The position numbers and the translations under genes are program-made. This document shows positions 53,101-61,617 of a DNA stretch of 64,000 bases, in pieces. The notes below the pieces were generated by a model. That model was given only the letters and a program-made list of their open reading frames with translations, did not search any database and was not told the DNA's origin. Origin of the DNA: Labedaea rhizosphaerae (GTDB taxonomy: Bacteria > Actinomycetota > Actinomycetes > Mycobacteriales > Pseudonocardiaceae); contig NZ_SNXZ01000009.1 in NCBI RefSeq assembly GCF_004362825.1, forward strand, positions 143,577 through 207,576, given 5' to 3'. Every line of letters begins with the position of its first letter. Position 1 is the stretch's first letter.

Positions 53101-53720
53101 AGCTTTGGTCTGGGCGTAAGGACCGGTCGGCGACCCAGCAGCTCGCCGACCTACTGGCGGACGAAGGCGTGCCGTTCCTGTCCGCCTACCGACTCAAGGA
53201 GTCCGGGCAGCGCAAGCGCGAGGCGTGGGAGGTTACATGGGACTTGCAGCGCCGCGAGGACTGTGGCGAGAACGTCGGCACGATCCCGGTACCACCCAAG
53301 TACACATCGACGGACTTCCGCCGACAGTCGTGGTGGCAGCATCGCGGCAAACTCGACGTCCCGAAGGAACGGTTCATCCTCTACCCAGAGGCCAGCCGTG
53401 AGACCGACTCCACGCAACTGCTCGGCTGGGCCGGCTGGGACCACGCCCAGCAGGCGCTTGCCCTCGCGGCCGTCATCGCCGAGCGGGAGTCCGAGGGCTG
53501 GTCCGACGAGCGGCTGGTGCCGCTCGTCGCTGGGCTGGCAGAGCTGCAACCGTGGGTGCGCCAGTGGCACAACCAGACCGATCCCATCTACCAGATCAAC
53601 CTTGCCGACTACCTCGATGAGGAGCTGCGCGGCCGAGCCCACCAAGTGGGCATGACCCTCGACCAGCTCAAGGCCTGGGCACCGAAACCCGCCACCCGCG
53701 GCCGCAAGGCGAAGGTCTGA
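50151..53720 (+). CDS. pglX: PglX, BREX type 2 adenine-specific DNA methyltransferase
   Basis: The 1189-residue protein has the N6-adenine methyltransferase motifs in order: DPTCGSGHF (239-247, SAM binding), GVDLNPFAVATARF, and catalytic NPPY (373-376) in VVGNPPYITVKDKN. The remaining two thirds hold the target-recognition and C-terminal domains. In BREX it marks host DNA so that phage DNA can be told apart. The GTG start has AAGGAG 8 bases upstream inside the end of pglW. No long G or C tract such as the phase-variable tract of Streptomyces coelicolor pglX is seen. The part near 52.1-52.3 kb is AT-rich (21 of 60 GC at 52141-52200). Confidence 0.95.
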   Translation: MAISPGLTATLKKVVLDLENDLRDRVESPDPVVRDVGVREKWRREHHAAVDRERTAMSWQEWRDDRITQAAVAWALTTVFVRFCEDNRLLEPVWIAGPADRRQEALDAELAFGRANPESTDREWLLQAVKYLRETKATTDLVESHSALWTVSPSGQAAKRLIAFWRERTTADDTSLIWDFTDPDLSTRFLGDLYQDLSDYAKKTFALLQTPEFVEEFILDQTLEPALKERPLEGFRLIDPTCGSGHFLLGAFARLNERWVSHAPGLEARARVQKAIDAIHGVDLNPFAVATARFRLMVAAMRACGETSLERAPAFQFRITAGDSLLHGSAQRELELGLQDVDTTLSGFAYASEDLEALRTILAPGRYDVVVGNPPYITVKDKNLNAAYRSRYATCKGTYALTVPFMERFFQLAKPVTGDHPAGWMGQITSNSFMKREFGSRLIEEFLSKQDLRLVVDTSGAFIPGHGTPTLILVGCSQAPSSDTVKAVLGVRGEPGQPDDPAKGLVWTSIVEHIDCNDFDNSYVSVTNLSRKTLAAHPWSLSGGSASALLSMLNGKPMGLGIHSIGRTTVVGEDDAWFTSWSRARRLDLQEHVRQVVIGENVRDYGLRGLAHIWWPYRDVFLPSWVPEGHPLVHVILWPFRSILANRVIFGQTLLERKRPWYDHLECYTSKMKTDFSITFGEVATHNHFVLDRGGKVFKQTAPVVKLPEGASEDDHLALLGVLNSSTACFWLKQNCHNKSGSGIGRGIQSEAWMDRYQFNGATVADFPLPTSLPMERARSLDGTASEAAAHFESITSAEAPAPTGAVLEIVRADGQYARERMIAEQEELDWDVYRLYGLIEEDLTYEKDGLPGMCLGERAFEIALARKVVAGEETTAWFARHRSTQITEIPAHWPQAYRDLVQRRLDLIESNKFINLLERPEYKRRWATEPWEKRVDKALRGWLLDRLEDRAYWFDAQGRPVSRSVAQFADDVSRDADLLSVLELWSGRKDRSATQQLADLLADEGVPFLSAYRLKESGQRKREAWEVTWDLQRREDCGENVGTIPVPPKYTSTDFRRQSWWQHRGKLDVPKERFILYPEASRETDSTQLLGWAGWDHAQQALALAAVIAERESEGWSDERLVPLVAGLAELQPWVRQWHNQTDPIYQINLADYLDEELRGRAHQVGMTLDQLKAWAPKPATRGRKAKV

Positions 53721-53765
53721 TCCCGTGCGCTCGACCATGACAACGTTCCACGACGAGGAGACGGC

Positions 53766-56700
53766 GTGAGCACCCTGCTCCGAGACGTCATCGACATCCC
53801 CGAGCACTGGGGCGCGAACGACTACGTCCTGCGCCTCACCGACTCCGTCGGTAAGGAGGCTGCCCGCCGCACGCTCGACGAGTACGTGGTCACGGACGCC
53901 CTCGCCGGGGCGTTCGACACCGCGCTCGGCCTGGTCGCGGAGGGCATCGACTCCGGGACAAGTCGCGGCGCGTTCCTGACCGGGTCGTTCGGTTCCGGTA
54001 AGTCGCACTTCATGGCAGTGCTGCACGCACTCCTGCGTCACGAGCCGGTGGCACGGGCCAAGCCGGAGCTGCAGCCCGTCGTCGCGAAGCATGATCCGTC
54101 CCTGGGCGAACGGAAGATCCTCCCGCTCGCGTTCCACCTGCTCGACGCCAAGAGCCTTGAGCAGGCCCTGTTCGACGGGTATGTCCGCCAGGTGGCGGCG
54201 CTGCACCCGGAGGCCGGGCTGCCGGCGGTCCACCGATCGGAAGGGCTGCTGCAGGATGCGGAGCGGCTGCGAGAACGGCTCGGCGATGAACAATTCTTCG
54301 CCGGGCTCAATGGTGACGGGGATGCCTGGTCGGCCGTCCTCGAAGGCGGTATCTGGGACGTGGACCGCTACCGGCAGGCTCTGGCGGCCAACCGGACCGC
54401 TGACGTTCGGCTTCAACTCGTCTCCGCTCTCGTTGAGACCTACTTCGGGTCCTACGCGCAACAGGCCGAGTACGTCGACCTCGACACCGGGCTTGCGGCG
54501 ATCGCTAGCCATGCCAAGAGGCTCAACTACGACGCGGTGGTCTTGTTTCTTGACGAGCTCGTGCTGTGGCTGGCGTTCTCGGTGCAGAATCGGGAGTTCT
54601 TCGCCCGCGAATCACAGAAGATCACCAAGCTCGTCGAGTCGGCGATCGGCGGGCGGTCTATCCCGCTGATCTCGTTCGTCGCCCGGCAGATCGACCTTCG
54701 GCGCTGGTTTGCCGATGCCGGAGCAAGCGGCGCGGAGCAGGAAGCGCTCGATCGCGCGTTCCGCCACCAGCAGGGCCGGTTCGGGGTCATTCCACTCGGT
54801 GATGACAATCTGCCCTACGTCGCGCACCGGCGGCTGTTGCAGCCGAAGGACGATCAGGCTCGCGCCACGCTGGAGGCGGCGTTCCGAGCGATCGACCGCC
54901 GCCCCGCGGTTTGGGACGTGCTCCTGGACGGCATCAACACCGACGAGCGGCATAGAGGCTCGGACGAACAGGCGTTCCGACTCACTTACCCGTTCTCCCC
55001 AGCGCTGGTGTCCACGCTGCGCAGCCTGGCCAGCGTCATGCAGCGGGAGCGGACCGCGCTGAAGGTCATGCAGCGGATGCTCGTCGACCGTCGCGGCACC
55101 CTGACGACCGACGAGATCATCCCCGTAGGGGACTCCTTCGATCTCGTCGTCCAAGGCGACAGCGGCCAGGCCCTGGACGCCGAAGCGGCTGCCTTGTTCC
55201 GCTCGGCGAACAAGCTCTACACCGACAAGGTGCGCCCTCTGCTGCTGAGCATTCACAGCTTGGACGAGCGGACGACGCGTGAAGAACCGGAGAAGATCCC
55301 GGCCGGGTTCCGTACCGACGACCGGCTCGCCAAGACCCTCCTACTGTCGGCGGTCGCCCCGAAGGTTCCTGCCCTGATGGCGCTGACGGCATCGAGACTG
55401 GCGTCGCTGAACCACGGGTCGATCGTGTCGCCGCTGCCGGGCGGTGAGGCGAGTGTCGTCCTGTCCAAAGTGCGTACCTGGGCTCGCGACGTTCCGGAGA
55501 TCCACCTCGACGGCGAGGACCGCAACCCGACGATCCGGGTCCAGCTCTCCGACGTCGACTACGAGTCCATCGTCGAGCGGGCCAACGGCGAGGACAACGA
55601 AGGCCGCCGCCGCGAACTGCTCAAGGACCTGGTCAGCGAGAGCCTGGGCATCGCCCTGGACAAGCAAGACCTGCAGGGCGCCTACCCGCACGACATCATC
55701 TGGCGCGGCTCGCGGCGGCGAATCGACGTCATCTTCGGTAACGTCCGCGACCGGACCTGGCTGTCCGACGACCACTTCAAGGCCGCCCCGGACACCTGGC
55801 GGATCGTCGTCGACCACCCGTTCGACGACCCTGGCCACTCTGTGGCCGAAGACTTGCAGCGCCTTGACGAGATGGTGGCCCGCGGCGTGCAGGAGCGCAC
55901 GATCGTGTGGCTGCCGCGGTTCCTGTCCGACGACAAGATCCGCGAGCTGCGCCGCCTGGTCATCCTGAACTGGTTGCTCGACGGGAACATCGAGCGCTGG
56001 CAAGGGGCGGCCGATCACCTGAACGAGACGGACCGGGCGCTGGCGCGCTCGATCCTGGAATCGCAGCGCAACACGCTTCGGCGCAGCCTGGAGGATGCTG
56101 TCCAGCAGGCCTACGGTGCCGCGTCCCCGCGGCCGGGTGTCCTGCTGGAGGACTCCTCGCAAGAGCGGACGCTGTTCTCCTTCGAACGGCGCTTCGCGCC
56201 CGCCAACCCGGTGGGCGCCACGCTCGGGCAGGCGTTCGAGAACCTGTTGAGCCATGCCTTTGAGGCCGTCTATCCTGCGCACCCGCACTTTGAGCCGGGG
56301 GAAATGGAGGTCAAAGTCCGCGACCTCAAGGTCGTGGCGGGGTACGTGGCTCGGTCCATCATGGACAGTGAGAAGCGCGTCGAGTTGCAGGCCGACGCAG
56401 CGACCGTTCGCCGGATCGCCGGCCCGCTCGGCGTCGGCAAGGCAACCGAGATGCACTACCTGCTCGGTGACGACCGGTTCACGCCCTGGGGCCAGGAGAT
56501 CGAGCGTGCCCTCGGGCGCCGCGCTCAGGAGCAGGACGTGCCGGCCGATGGGCCGGTCACCGTGGCTGAGCTGCGCCGCTGGATCCGCGACGTCACCCCC
56601 GCCCACGGGCTGTGTGAAGAGGTCGCCGATCTGGTGATCATCACGTGGGCGGCGTTGCGGCAACGGGCGTGGTTCCAGCACGGCGGTGCGCTGCAGGCCG

Positions 56701-57476
56701 CGCCGGACCCAGGCTCGCTGGCGCCGTCGATGGAGCTGCGCATGCAGGAGCTTCCGTCGCCGGACGAGTGGCAGCACGCCCGCACCGTCGTCGGTGCCAT
56801 GCTGGGTGTCACAGCAGCCGCGTACCTGACCGCGCCCGCCGTCGCCGACTTCGTCGGCCAGGTCACCGCGAAGGCTCGCGAGCTGGCCCAGGCTGCACCG
56901 GACCTAGTGGCGGCGCTGGAGTCGACGTATCGCGCCCTCGGGATCCAGGACGGCGACCGGCTGCGGACCGCTCGGGCCAGCGCCTCGCTCGTCCAGCGAC
57001 TGCCGCACCTGACCGGCGTCAAGCTCGTGCAGACGGTGGCATCACCGGACCTGGCCGAGGCAACCCCGGCCGCCGCCGGGAAATCCCTGCTGTCGGCAGC
57101 TGCGGTGGTCGACGCGCTGAACCGGTTCCGCTGGCGGCGCCTCGATCCACTGAAGTCGGCGATGGACGGCGAGGGTAAGCGCGCGGCTGCGGCCGCCGCC
57201 GTCGTCAACGCCGTCCGCGATGCGCTGCAGCGGGACGAATTGGTCAACGGCATGGCGACAGCCTTGTCGGCCTGCGAGGACGGGATCTTCGCCTGGCTGG
57301 CTGATGCCACACCTTCTAGCCCACCGCCGATCCCGCCCCCGGCGCCCGGTCGTCGGTCAGGCGGCGCCACCCGTACCGGACCGGCGGACAACGGCGCGGT
57401 TCTTGCCGATCTCGGGAAGTTCCTCGACGACCACCCAGGCGACACGGTCGAGGTGGTCTGGCGGGTGGTGCCGTGA
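53766..57476 (+). CDS. pglY: PglY, BREX type 2 large ATPase (BrxC family)
   Basis: The 1236-residue protein opens with LLRDVIDIPEHWGANDYVLRL, typical of PglY, and has a Walker A motif TGSFGSGKS (72-80). An acidic strand VVLFLDELVLWL (about residue 260) fits Walker B. The family is a P-loop ATPase of the DUF499/BrxC group and is essential for BREX. GTG 53766 has GAGGAG 5 bases upstream. A 45-base gap separates it from pglX, the largest in the operon, and its end overlaps pglZ by 4 bases. Confidence 0.94.
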   Translation: MSTLLRDVIDIPEHWGANDYVLRLTDSVGKEAARRTLDEYVVTDALAGAFDTALGLVAEGIDSGTSRGAFLTGSFGSGKSHFMAVLHALLRHEPVARAKPELQPVVAKHDPSLGERKILPLAFHLLDAKSLEQALFDGYVRQVAALHPEAGLPAVHRSEGLLQDAERLRERLGDEQFFAGLNGDGDAWSAVLEGGIWDVDRYRQALAANRTADVRLQLVSALVETYFGSYAQQAEYVDLDTGLAAIASHAKRLNYDAVVLFLDELVLWLAFSVQNREFFARESQKITKLVESAIGGRSIPLISFVARQIDLRRWFADAGASGAEQEALDRAFRHQQGRFGVIPLGDDNLPYVAHRRLLQPKDDQARATLEAAFRAIDRRPAVWDVLLDGINTDERHRGSDEQAFRLTYPFSPALVSTLRSLASVMQRERTALKVMQRMLVDRRGTLTTDEIIPVGDSFDLVVQGDSGQALDAEAAALFRSANKLYTDKVRPLLLSIHSLDERTTREEPEKIPAGFRTDDRLAKTLLLSAVAPKVPALMALTASRLASLNHGSIVSPLPGGEASVVLSKVRTWARDVPEIHLDGEDRNPTIRVQLSDVDYESIVERANGEDNEGRRRELLKDLVSESLGIALDKQDLQGAYPHDIIWRGSRRRIDVIFGNVRDRTWLSDDHFKAAPDTWRIVVDHPFDDPGHSVAEDLQRLDEMVARGVQERTIVWLPRFLSDDKIRELRRLVILNWLLDGNIERWQGAADHLNETDRALARSILESQRNTLRRSLEDAVQQAYGAASPRPGVLLEDSSQERTLFSFERRFAPANPVGATLGQAFENLLSHAFEAVYPAHPHFEPGEMEVKVRDLKVVAGYVARSIMDSEKRVELQADAATVRRIAGPLGVGKATEMHYLLGDDRFTPWGQEIERALGRRAQEQDVPADGPVTVAELRRWIRDVTPAHGLCEEVADLVIITWAALRQRAWFQHGGALQAAPDPGSLAPSMELRMQELPSPDEWQHARTVVGAMLGVTAAAYLTAPAVADFVGQVTAKARELAQAAPDLVAALESTYRALGIQDGDRLRTARASASLVQRLPHLTGVKLVQTVASPDLAEATPAAAGKSLLSAAAVVDALNRFRWRRLDPLKSAMDGEGKRAAAAAAVVNAVRDALQRDELVNGMATALSACEDGIFAWLADATPSSPPPIPPPAPGRRSGGATRTGPADNGAVLADLGKFLDDHPGDTVEVVWRVVP

Positions 57477-60274
57477 CGGTCGCCACGAGCGTGACGTCGG
57501 TGAGCACCTCGATGGTGCTCGCGATCGTGGACGAGGCGCGCACGATGAAGTACCAGACGGGCGTGATCGGGCTGCGAGGCCTACCCGGCCGCACAGTCGC
57601 GATGGATGTTCCCCACGACGGCCGGACCGTGCGGGTGAGACCGGCCGAGTCGGCCCTCGCCGTCCGGGAGGTGCTCTCCGAGCACCGGGAGGGCGACTGG
57701 CTCGTCGTCGTCACTGACCGGGACGACGACGACCTCGGCGCGGGGATCCTCGCCCACTTCGTCTGGCAGCGACTGCGCAGCCCGGACCCATGGGAGGCCG
57801 TCCGGCACCGGTTCTCCGCGACCGGCATCGACCCGGCGCTGACGTCGAGGGCGCATGATCGGGACCTGGCCGCCTCCATCGTCGCCGCGACACCAGCCGC
57901 CGGGTGGCCGGCGGCTCCCGCCGGGGTACTCACCCGCACCCACGCGCTAAGCGCCGTCGCGGCGACCCATCTCGGGTTCGACGGCGACACCGCCGACGTC
58001 CTCGGCGTCTTGCGTTGGTCGCTGGCAGCGCCAAGCATCGCCGCACTGGGCGAGCTGCGCCGCAGCATAGGCGACCTGCTGGCCGACAGCACCCTGGACT
58101 GGATCGCCGAGCGAGCGGGGACCGCAGCAGGCCCCATCCGTACGTTGTTGGCGAGCGGCGAGCTGGCCGACATCGTCCCGCTGGGCGTCGTGCTGCACCT
58201 GCTCACGACCAACGACCTGAGCGACGCGGAAATGGCCCACCAGGCACAACTAGTTCTCGTGCGGCTCGAAGGGCGTTGGGGTGACAGCGCCCCTACCCGG
58301 TCGGCGCTGACGGCCTTCGGCCAGGCCACGGGCGTGCTGCTGACCGACCTTGTCCACGACCGGCGCGCCGACGCCGACGTACGGCGAGCTCTCGACCGCG
58401 CCGACGTCCTCCTCACGCAGTTGCAAGCGACTTCACTGGCCCGGTACTCCGACCTCCTGGCCAGCGGGCTGCGGGCACGGTTCGCCGTCCTCGCCGACGC
58501 GGTACGACGCGCGGTCGGCCCCAATCGCACCGATACCGGCATCGAAGGTGTCGAGGCCGCATGGCGGGACATCTGCTCGCATCGGCTCGCAGAGCAGTCC
58601 CCGACGCGAGCACCCTTCGAGGCTGCCGTGCGGCTCGTACGCTGGCTCGCCGAGCCGGACACTTCCGGCAGCGCACCTCAGGGTGCCGCCCTGCTCGCAT
58701 CGATGGCCCGGCAGTACCTGGAGTCGGCGTCCTGGGCGGACGCCGCCGTCAACGACGCCTTCGCCGGGGTCGACGACCCGCAGCTGTCGCCGGTACTGCA
58801 GGCCGTCGTGGCGGCGGCGCGGGAACGCCGTCGTCAGCAGGAACGCATGTTCGCAGCCGCCTTGGCCGCCGCCTCGCCCGCTGCTGCCGGCAACGGCGTT
58901 CCGAGCGACGCAGGCACCGTCTGGTACCTGGAGCGCCTTCTGCCGGGTGCGATCATCCCCCTGGCGAAGAAGGCGCCCGTGCTCTTGCTCGTTATGGATG
59001 GGATGAGCGCCGCCACCGCCACCGAGCTTCTCGCGGACGCCACTACCCGTCTCGGCTGGCTCGAGGCCGCATTGCCTGGAGCGGACGGAAGACACCGGGC
59101 GGCCGCGCTTTCGGTGCTGCCCTCTGTTACAGAGGTCAGTCGTGCGTCGCTGCTGTGCGGGCGACTGGCGCAAGGCCAGCAGACCATGGAGCAGAGCGGT
59201 TACGCCGAACTCACCGCTCAGGGCGGGAAGATCACCGCCAAGCTATTCCACAAGAAGTGCGTGGACACCACCGCTGCCGGTTGGTCAGTCAGCCACGACG
59301 TCGGAGATGCCCTCGACGACACAGACCTGCGGCTGGTGACCGTAGTCCTCAACACCATCGACGACGCCCTTGACCGTAGCGACCCGGCCGGCACGGTGTG
59401 GACCGCCGACGCCGTCAAGCACCTCGAGCCCTTGCTCGCCCGCGCCGCGTCAGCCGGCCGGACCGTCGTGATGACCGCCGATCACGGGCACGTCGTGGAA
59501 CGGCGTGAAGGCACCCAGAAGTCGTATGCCCAGATCTCCAGCTCCCGGTCCCGCAGCGTCACTGGCACCCTCGACGAGGGCGAGGTGCAGGTCGCCGGAC
59601 CCCGGGTCCTGGCCGAGGGCCATCGCGCCGTCCTCGCCGTCGACGACCGGCTGCGCTACGGCCCGCTCAAGGCCGGCTATCACGGTGGGGCGAGCGCGGC
59701 CGAGGTCGTCGTGCCGGTTGCGGTGCTCGTGCCCGATGAGTCGAGCAACCCTGCCGGGCTTGCGCTGCTACCGCCCCAGATGCCTGCCTGGTGGCTGACC
59801 TCGCAGCTCGTGAGCACCCCGCCGCCGGTCACGGTTGCCGTCTCGACGCCGCCGACGATGGCGCTGACGGTTCGGGACGACGGATCGACGCTGTTCGATC
59901 TGGAACCGGTCGGGCCCGCACCGGCAACCGCTCAGCGTGTCGAGGCCCGCGCTGCCACGGCATCGCTGGGCCGCGCCGTTGTCACCAGCCGCGTCTACAA
60001 GGGCCAGCGCAAGGTCGCCGGGAGGCTCATCGTCACCGACGACCAGGTAGCCCATCTCGTCGACGCGCTCGTGGTCACCCACGGCACGCGCCTGCTGCCG
60101 CCGTTGGCGGCGCAGGCACTCAGGGTGCCGCAGACCAGGCTCCGCGGGGCGCTGACGCAGGTGCAGCAGCTGCTCAACGTCGAGGGGTACGCCGTACTGG
60201 CCATCGAGGCCGCTACCGGTGTCGTTGTCCTCAGCCGTACGCTGCTCGAGGAACAGTTCGGAGTGCGCTCGTGA
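57473..60274 (+). CDS. pglZ: PglZ, BREX type 2 alkaline phosphatase-fold protein
   Basis: This 933-residue protein has the PglZ domain with metal-site motifs VLLLVMDGMSAATATELL (about 503-520) and VVMTADHGHVVERR (about 664-677). Between them lies VLPSVTEVSRASLLCG, the nucleophile-type loop. PglZ is the hallmark subunit of all BREX systems; its enzymatic target is not settled. The GTG start overlaps the pglY stop (GTGA), and its own stop overlaps brxD, so stoichiometric translation is likely. Length is normal for the type 2 form. Confidence 0.95.
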   Translation: MTVATSVTSVSTSMVLAIVDEARTMKYQTGVIGLRGLPGRTVAMDVPHDGRTVRVRPAESALAVREVLSEHREGDWLVVVTDRDDDDLGAGILAHFVWQRLRSPDPWEAVRHRFSATGIDPALTSRAHDRDLAASIVAATPAAGWPAAPAGVLTRTHALSAVAATHLGFDGDTADVLGVLRWSLAAPSIAALGELRRSIGDLLADSTLDWIAERAGTAAGPIRTLLASGELADIVPLGVVLHLLTTNDLSDAEMAHQAQLVLVRLEGRWGDSAPTRSALTAFGQATGVLLTDLVHDRRADADVRRALDRADVLLTQLQATSLARYSDLLASGLRARFAVLADAVRRAVGPNRTDTGIEGVEAAWRDICSHRLAEQSPTRAPFEAAVRLVRWLAEPDTSGSAPQGAALLASMARQYLESASWADAAVNDAFAGVDDPQLSPVLQAVVAAARERRRQQERMFAAALAAASPAAAGNGVPSDAGTVWYLERLLPGAIIPLAKKAPVLLLVMDGMSAATATELLADATTRLGWLEAALPGADGRHRAAALSVLPSVTEVSRASLLCGRLAQGQQTMEQSGYAELTAQGGKITAKLFHKKCVDTTAAGWSVSHDVGDALDDTDLRLVTVVLNTIDDALDRSDPAGTVWTADAVKHLEPLLARAASAGRTVVMTADHGHVVERREGTQKSYAQISSSRSRSVTGTLDEGEVQVAGPRVLAEGHRAVLAVDDRLRYGPLKAGYHGGASAAEVVVPVAVLVPDESSNPAGLALLPPQMPAWWLTSQLVSTPPPVTVAVSTPPTMALTVRDDGSTLFDLEPVGPAPATAQRVEARAATASLGRAVVTSRVYKGQRKVAGRLIVTDDQVAHLVDALVVTHGTRLLPPLAAQALRVPQTRLRGALTQVQQLLNVEGYAVLAIEAATGVVVLSRTLLEEQFGVRS

Positions 60275-61617
60275 CCGTCGACGTGTCCGCCCGGCGGCGC
60301 CGCGAAGTCATCGGCGCCTTGCGGCGCGGAACGGTACCGGAGAGCGGGCTGGATCTGCTCGCCGTCGGCCTGGACCGATTTGCTGCAGCCCTGGACGACG
60401 AGCTGGACACCGTGACGGCCGGTGGGGCCGTTTTCAAGGCGGTGCGCGGCGAGTACGGCGCCGGCAAGACGTTCTTCACCCGGCACCTGGCCGAGAGAGC
60501 CCTGCGGCGCGGATTCGCCGCCGCCGAAGTTCAGATCTCCGAGACCCAGACACCGCTGCACCGGCTGGAGACCGTTTATCGGCGCATCACCGAATCGATG
60601 AGGACCGCGTCGATCCCGCCGAGCGCATTTCGCGCCATTCTCGACTCGTGGCTGTTCACCCTGGAGTCCGACGCCCTCGACGCCGATCCCGCGTTGGAGT
60701 CCGCCGGCGATGTCGCGATCGCAGCCGCCGTGGACCGCCTCCTGGAGCAGCGGCTGACCCACGTCAGTACCCGGACACCAGTGTTCGCACAGGGGTTGCG
60801 GGGCTACCGGTCCGCGATCACGGCGTCGGACGGCGCGCTCGCCGATGGGCTGGCGGCGTGGATGGGCGGCCAGCCGCAGGTGGCGGCATCAGTGAAGCGC
60901 TCGGCCGGGATCCGTGGCGAGCTGGACCACTTCGGGGCGATGGCCTTTCTCCAAGGCCTGCTCACCGTGCTGCGCGATGCGGGGCATCCAGGACTGGTGC
61001 TTGTCCTCGACGAGGTCGAGACGCTGCAGCGGGTGCGAGGCGACGTGCGCGACAAGGCGTTCAACGCCCTCCGACAGCTGATCGACGAGGTGGATGCTGG
61101 GCGTTTCCCCGGGATGTACCTGCTGATTACCGGCACCCCCGCATTCTTCGACGGCCCGTCAGGGGTGCACCGGCTTGCCCCGCTAGCGCAACGCTTGGCC
61201 ACCGATTTCGGCACCGACGCCAAGTTCGACAGCCCACGCGCGATACAGGTCCGGCTGCCTGGGTTCAACCGGGCATCGCTGGTGGCGCTCGGCGTCAAGG
61301 TGCGAGACCTGTACGCGGACGGGACCGCACAGAGTGCGCGGATCCGGCAGCGGGTGGACGACGGCTACATAGGTGACCTGGCCGACGCCGTGACGGGGTC
61401 GCTCGGCGGCCGAGTGGGGATCGCACCGCGGGTCTTCCTCAAGAAGATCGTCGCGGACGTCCTCGACCGGGTCGACCAGTTCGACGACTTCGACCCGCGA
61501 CGCGACTACGCCCTGACCGTGACAGCGGGCGAACTCACCGAGGTCGAGCGAAACGCCTCAGCCGCCGCGGTCCATAGCCCCGTCCGCGCGGCAGACATCG
61601 AACTCGACCTGCCATGA
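60271..61617 (+). CDS. brxD: BrxD, BREX type 2 ATP-binding protein
   Basis: This 448-residue AAA-like ATPase has Walker A RGEYGAGKTFF (59-69), Walker B GLVLVLDEVETLQRV (about 242-256) and a sensor-like YLLITGTPAFFDG. The start, RRREVIGALRRGTVPESGLD, is characteristic of the family formerly annotated as DUF2791 P-loop proteins. The GTG overlaps the pglZ stop by four bases, and its own end overlaps brxHI by four. It probably acts with the helicase, as brxD and brxHI always travel together in type 2 BREX. Confidence 0.93.
   Translation: MTVDVSARRRREVIGALRRGTVPESGLDLLAVGLDRFAAALDDELDTVTAGGAVFKAVRGEYGAGKTFFTRHLAERALRRGFAAAEVQISETQTPLHRLETVYRRITESMRTASIPPSAFRAILDSWLFTLESDALDADPALESAGDVAIAAAVDRLLEQRLTHVSTRTPVFAQGLRGYRSAITASDGALADGLAAWMGGQPQVAASVKRSAGIRGELDHFGAMAFLQGLLTVLRDAGHPGLVLVLDEVETLQRVRGDVRDKAFNALRQLIDEVDAGRFPGMYLLITGTPAFFDGPSGVHRLAPLAQRLATDFGTDAKFDSPRAIQVRLPGFNRASLVALGVKVRDLYADGTAQSARIRQRVDDGYIGDLADAVTGSLGGRVGIAPRVFLKKIVADVLDRVDQFDDFDPRRDYALTVTAGELTEVERNASAAAVHSPVRAADIELDLP

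Noticed and set aside
50151..53720. A phase-variable homopolymer tract in pglX like that of Streptomyces coelicolor
   Set aside because: The longest G or C runs I could see are four to five bases, too short to call a switch.
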